From positions 1 through 5,420 of the forward strand of contig NJEB01000054.1 in NCBI GenBank assembly GCA_002254975.1: a DNA stretch of 5,420 nucleotides, written 5' to 3'. The stretch comes from Candidatus Hecatellales archaeon ex4484_218. GTDB taxonomy: Archaea; Thermoproteota; Bathyarchaeia; Hecatellales; Hecatellaceae. Below, one piece after another: positions 5,003 through 5,420 of the stretch. The stretch's first letter is position 1. Every line of letters starts with the position of its first letter. The notes below the pieces were generated by a model. The model had not been told where the DNA came from, ran no database searches, and saw only the letters and a program-made list of their open reading frames with translations. The position numbers and the translations under genes are program-made.

Positions 5003-5296
5003 TTAAGCTGCTGGTTTTTCGATGGAAATTTCTATGGTGCTTACATTTGATTTTCTTGATTCTCTTTCAACAATCTCTGTTCCAATGGATATGTTTTTGA
5101 CAACTAAGTCTTTTACAAAGGCTCTTTTTAACAATTCAGCAACATCTACAGCCTTACTTATAGCTGCACCTCTAGCTTTCAAAACAATGTTGTTTATTCC
5201 TTGGTTAAAAAAGGTTACACATGCAACAACATAGTTCATCACTGGTTTTTTCCCAACCAAAACAACATTAGGTTTAGCTTCTTGTTGTTCAGCCAT
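5003..5296 (-). CDS. alba: Alba chromatin / nucleic-acid binding protein
   Basis: This is a 97-residue Alba protein, a dimeric archaeal protein that binds double-stranded DNA and also RNA, compacting the chromosome. It begins [23 protein letters not shown] with the paired lysines K16 and K17, the same positions as the DNA-contacting, acetylatable lysine of Sulfolobus Alba. [19 protein letters not shown] (42-60) forms the central helix region and contains F60, at the position used for dimer-dimer contacts in Alba1. The C-terminal hairpin is [28 protein letters not shown]. The length is standard and nothing is missing. The start is ATG 5294-5296, with GGAGTTGAGG just upstream as a strong ribosome-binding region. 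A TATA box and a leader of about 70 nt precede it. It should be abundant and cytoplasmic or nucleoid-associated. C26 is a detail I did not expect. Identification is firm. Confidence 0.97.
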   Translation of the reverse strand: MAEQQEAKPNVVLVGKKPVMNYVVACVTFFNQGINNIVLKARGAAISKAVDVAELLKRAFVKDLVVKNISIGTEIVERESRKSNVSTIEISIEKPAA

Positions 5297-5323
5297 TTAT
5301 CCTCAACTCCTTAAGTTTACATC

Positions 5324-5365
5324 AGCAACTTTGCTTACAATTCCTCCTAAAGATTATCTGTTGCT
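5324..5365 (-). promoter_or_regulatory. Structured leader of the Alba gene (possible)
   Basis: Within the probable 5' leader, AGCAAC (5324-5329, + strand) is the inverse of GTTGCT (5360-5365), and TTGCTTA occurs twice (5331-5337 and 5361-5367). A purine-rich AGGAGG (minus strand, 5343-5348) lies in the loop. It resembles a ribosome-binding site but leads only to TTG-TAA. Two alternative pairings are thus possible. Whether this regulates Alba is speculation. Confidence 0.25.
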
Positions 5366-5391
5366 TAGTTTACTTTTTAAGTCTACGTGAC

Positions 5392-5398
5392 TTATAAA
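5392..5398 (-). promoter_or_regulatory. TATA box of the Alba gene
   Basis: On the minus strand the sequence reads AAAACCTTTATAAGTC, a good archaeal TATA box (TTTATAA) with A-rich sequence upstream where a BRE would lie. Transcription would start near 5368 and give a leader of about 70 nt before the ATG at 5296. Confidence 0.6.
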
Positions 5399-5420
5399 GG
5401 TTTTAGAACAACCAATAAAA

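Noticed and set aside
5022..5234. 70-codon plus-strand open frame
   Set aside because: It is antisense to Alba, which is unmistakable.

Overview
The window looks like a stretch of an AT-rich archaeal chromosome. The archaeal marks are an Alba chromatin protein, a stand-alone DUF123 (GIY-YIG-like) protein, an AMMECR1-domain protein, the remains of a GPN-loop GTPase, TATA-box-like promoters, and a candidate C/D box guide RNA. TTG starts three of the protein genes and GTG one. A lineage in the Thermoproteota/TACK group (for example Bathyarchaeia-like) would fit, but that placement is a guess from general character, not from a marker gene.

Layout. Bases 22-1200 (+) hold an AMMECR1-family protein followed by a small toxin-antitoxin-like pair: a 45-residue basic protein whose 3' end overlaps the start of a PIN-domain (VapC-type) ribonuclease. 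Bases 1317-2492 (+) encode a GT-B glycosyltransferase of the MurG/GT28-like type. It converges, with 13 bases between, on a ThiI-like protein on the minus strand (2506-3666). That protein keeps the THUMP and C-terminal domain outlines, but its ATP-binding PP-loop motif is wrecked.

The gap at 3667-3876 is the most unusual part. It holds an imperfect 38-bp direct repeat and, just after the second copy, a 60-base segment with the layout of an archaeal C/D box sRNA: terminal stem, C, D', C' and D boxes, with a T-tract behind. A small four-helix membrane protein of unknown function follows (3877-4251, +).

Bases 4243-4438 (-) hold the two ends of a GPN-loop-type GTPase gene, the Walker A start and the SAK motif plus C-terminus, with the middle deleted and the frames mismatched. 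A short open frame of possible relic origin lies just upstream of it (4455-4559, -). A DUF123 protein (4542-4973, +) and, convergent to it, the Alba gene (5003-5296, -) end the window. The Alba gene has a TATA box and a leader of about 70 nt.

Most genes look like independent housekeeping units rather than one pathway. RNA biology recurs (guide RNA candidate, THUMP protein, Alba, PIN nuclease), but the sequence does not show that these are functionally coupled. No single operon encoding a novel multi-gene system is visible.
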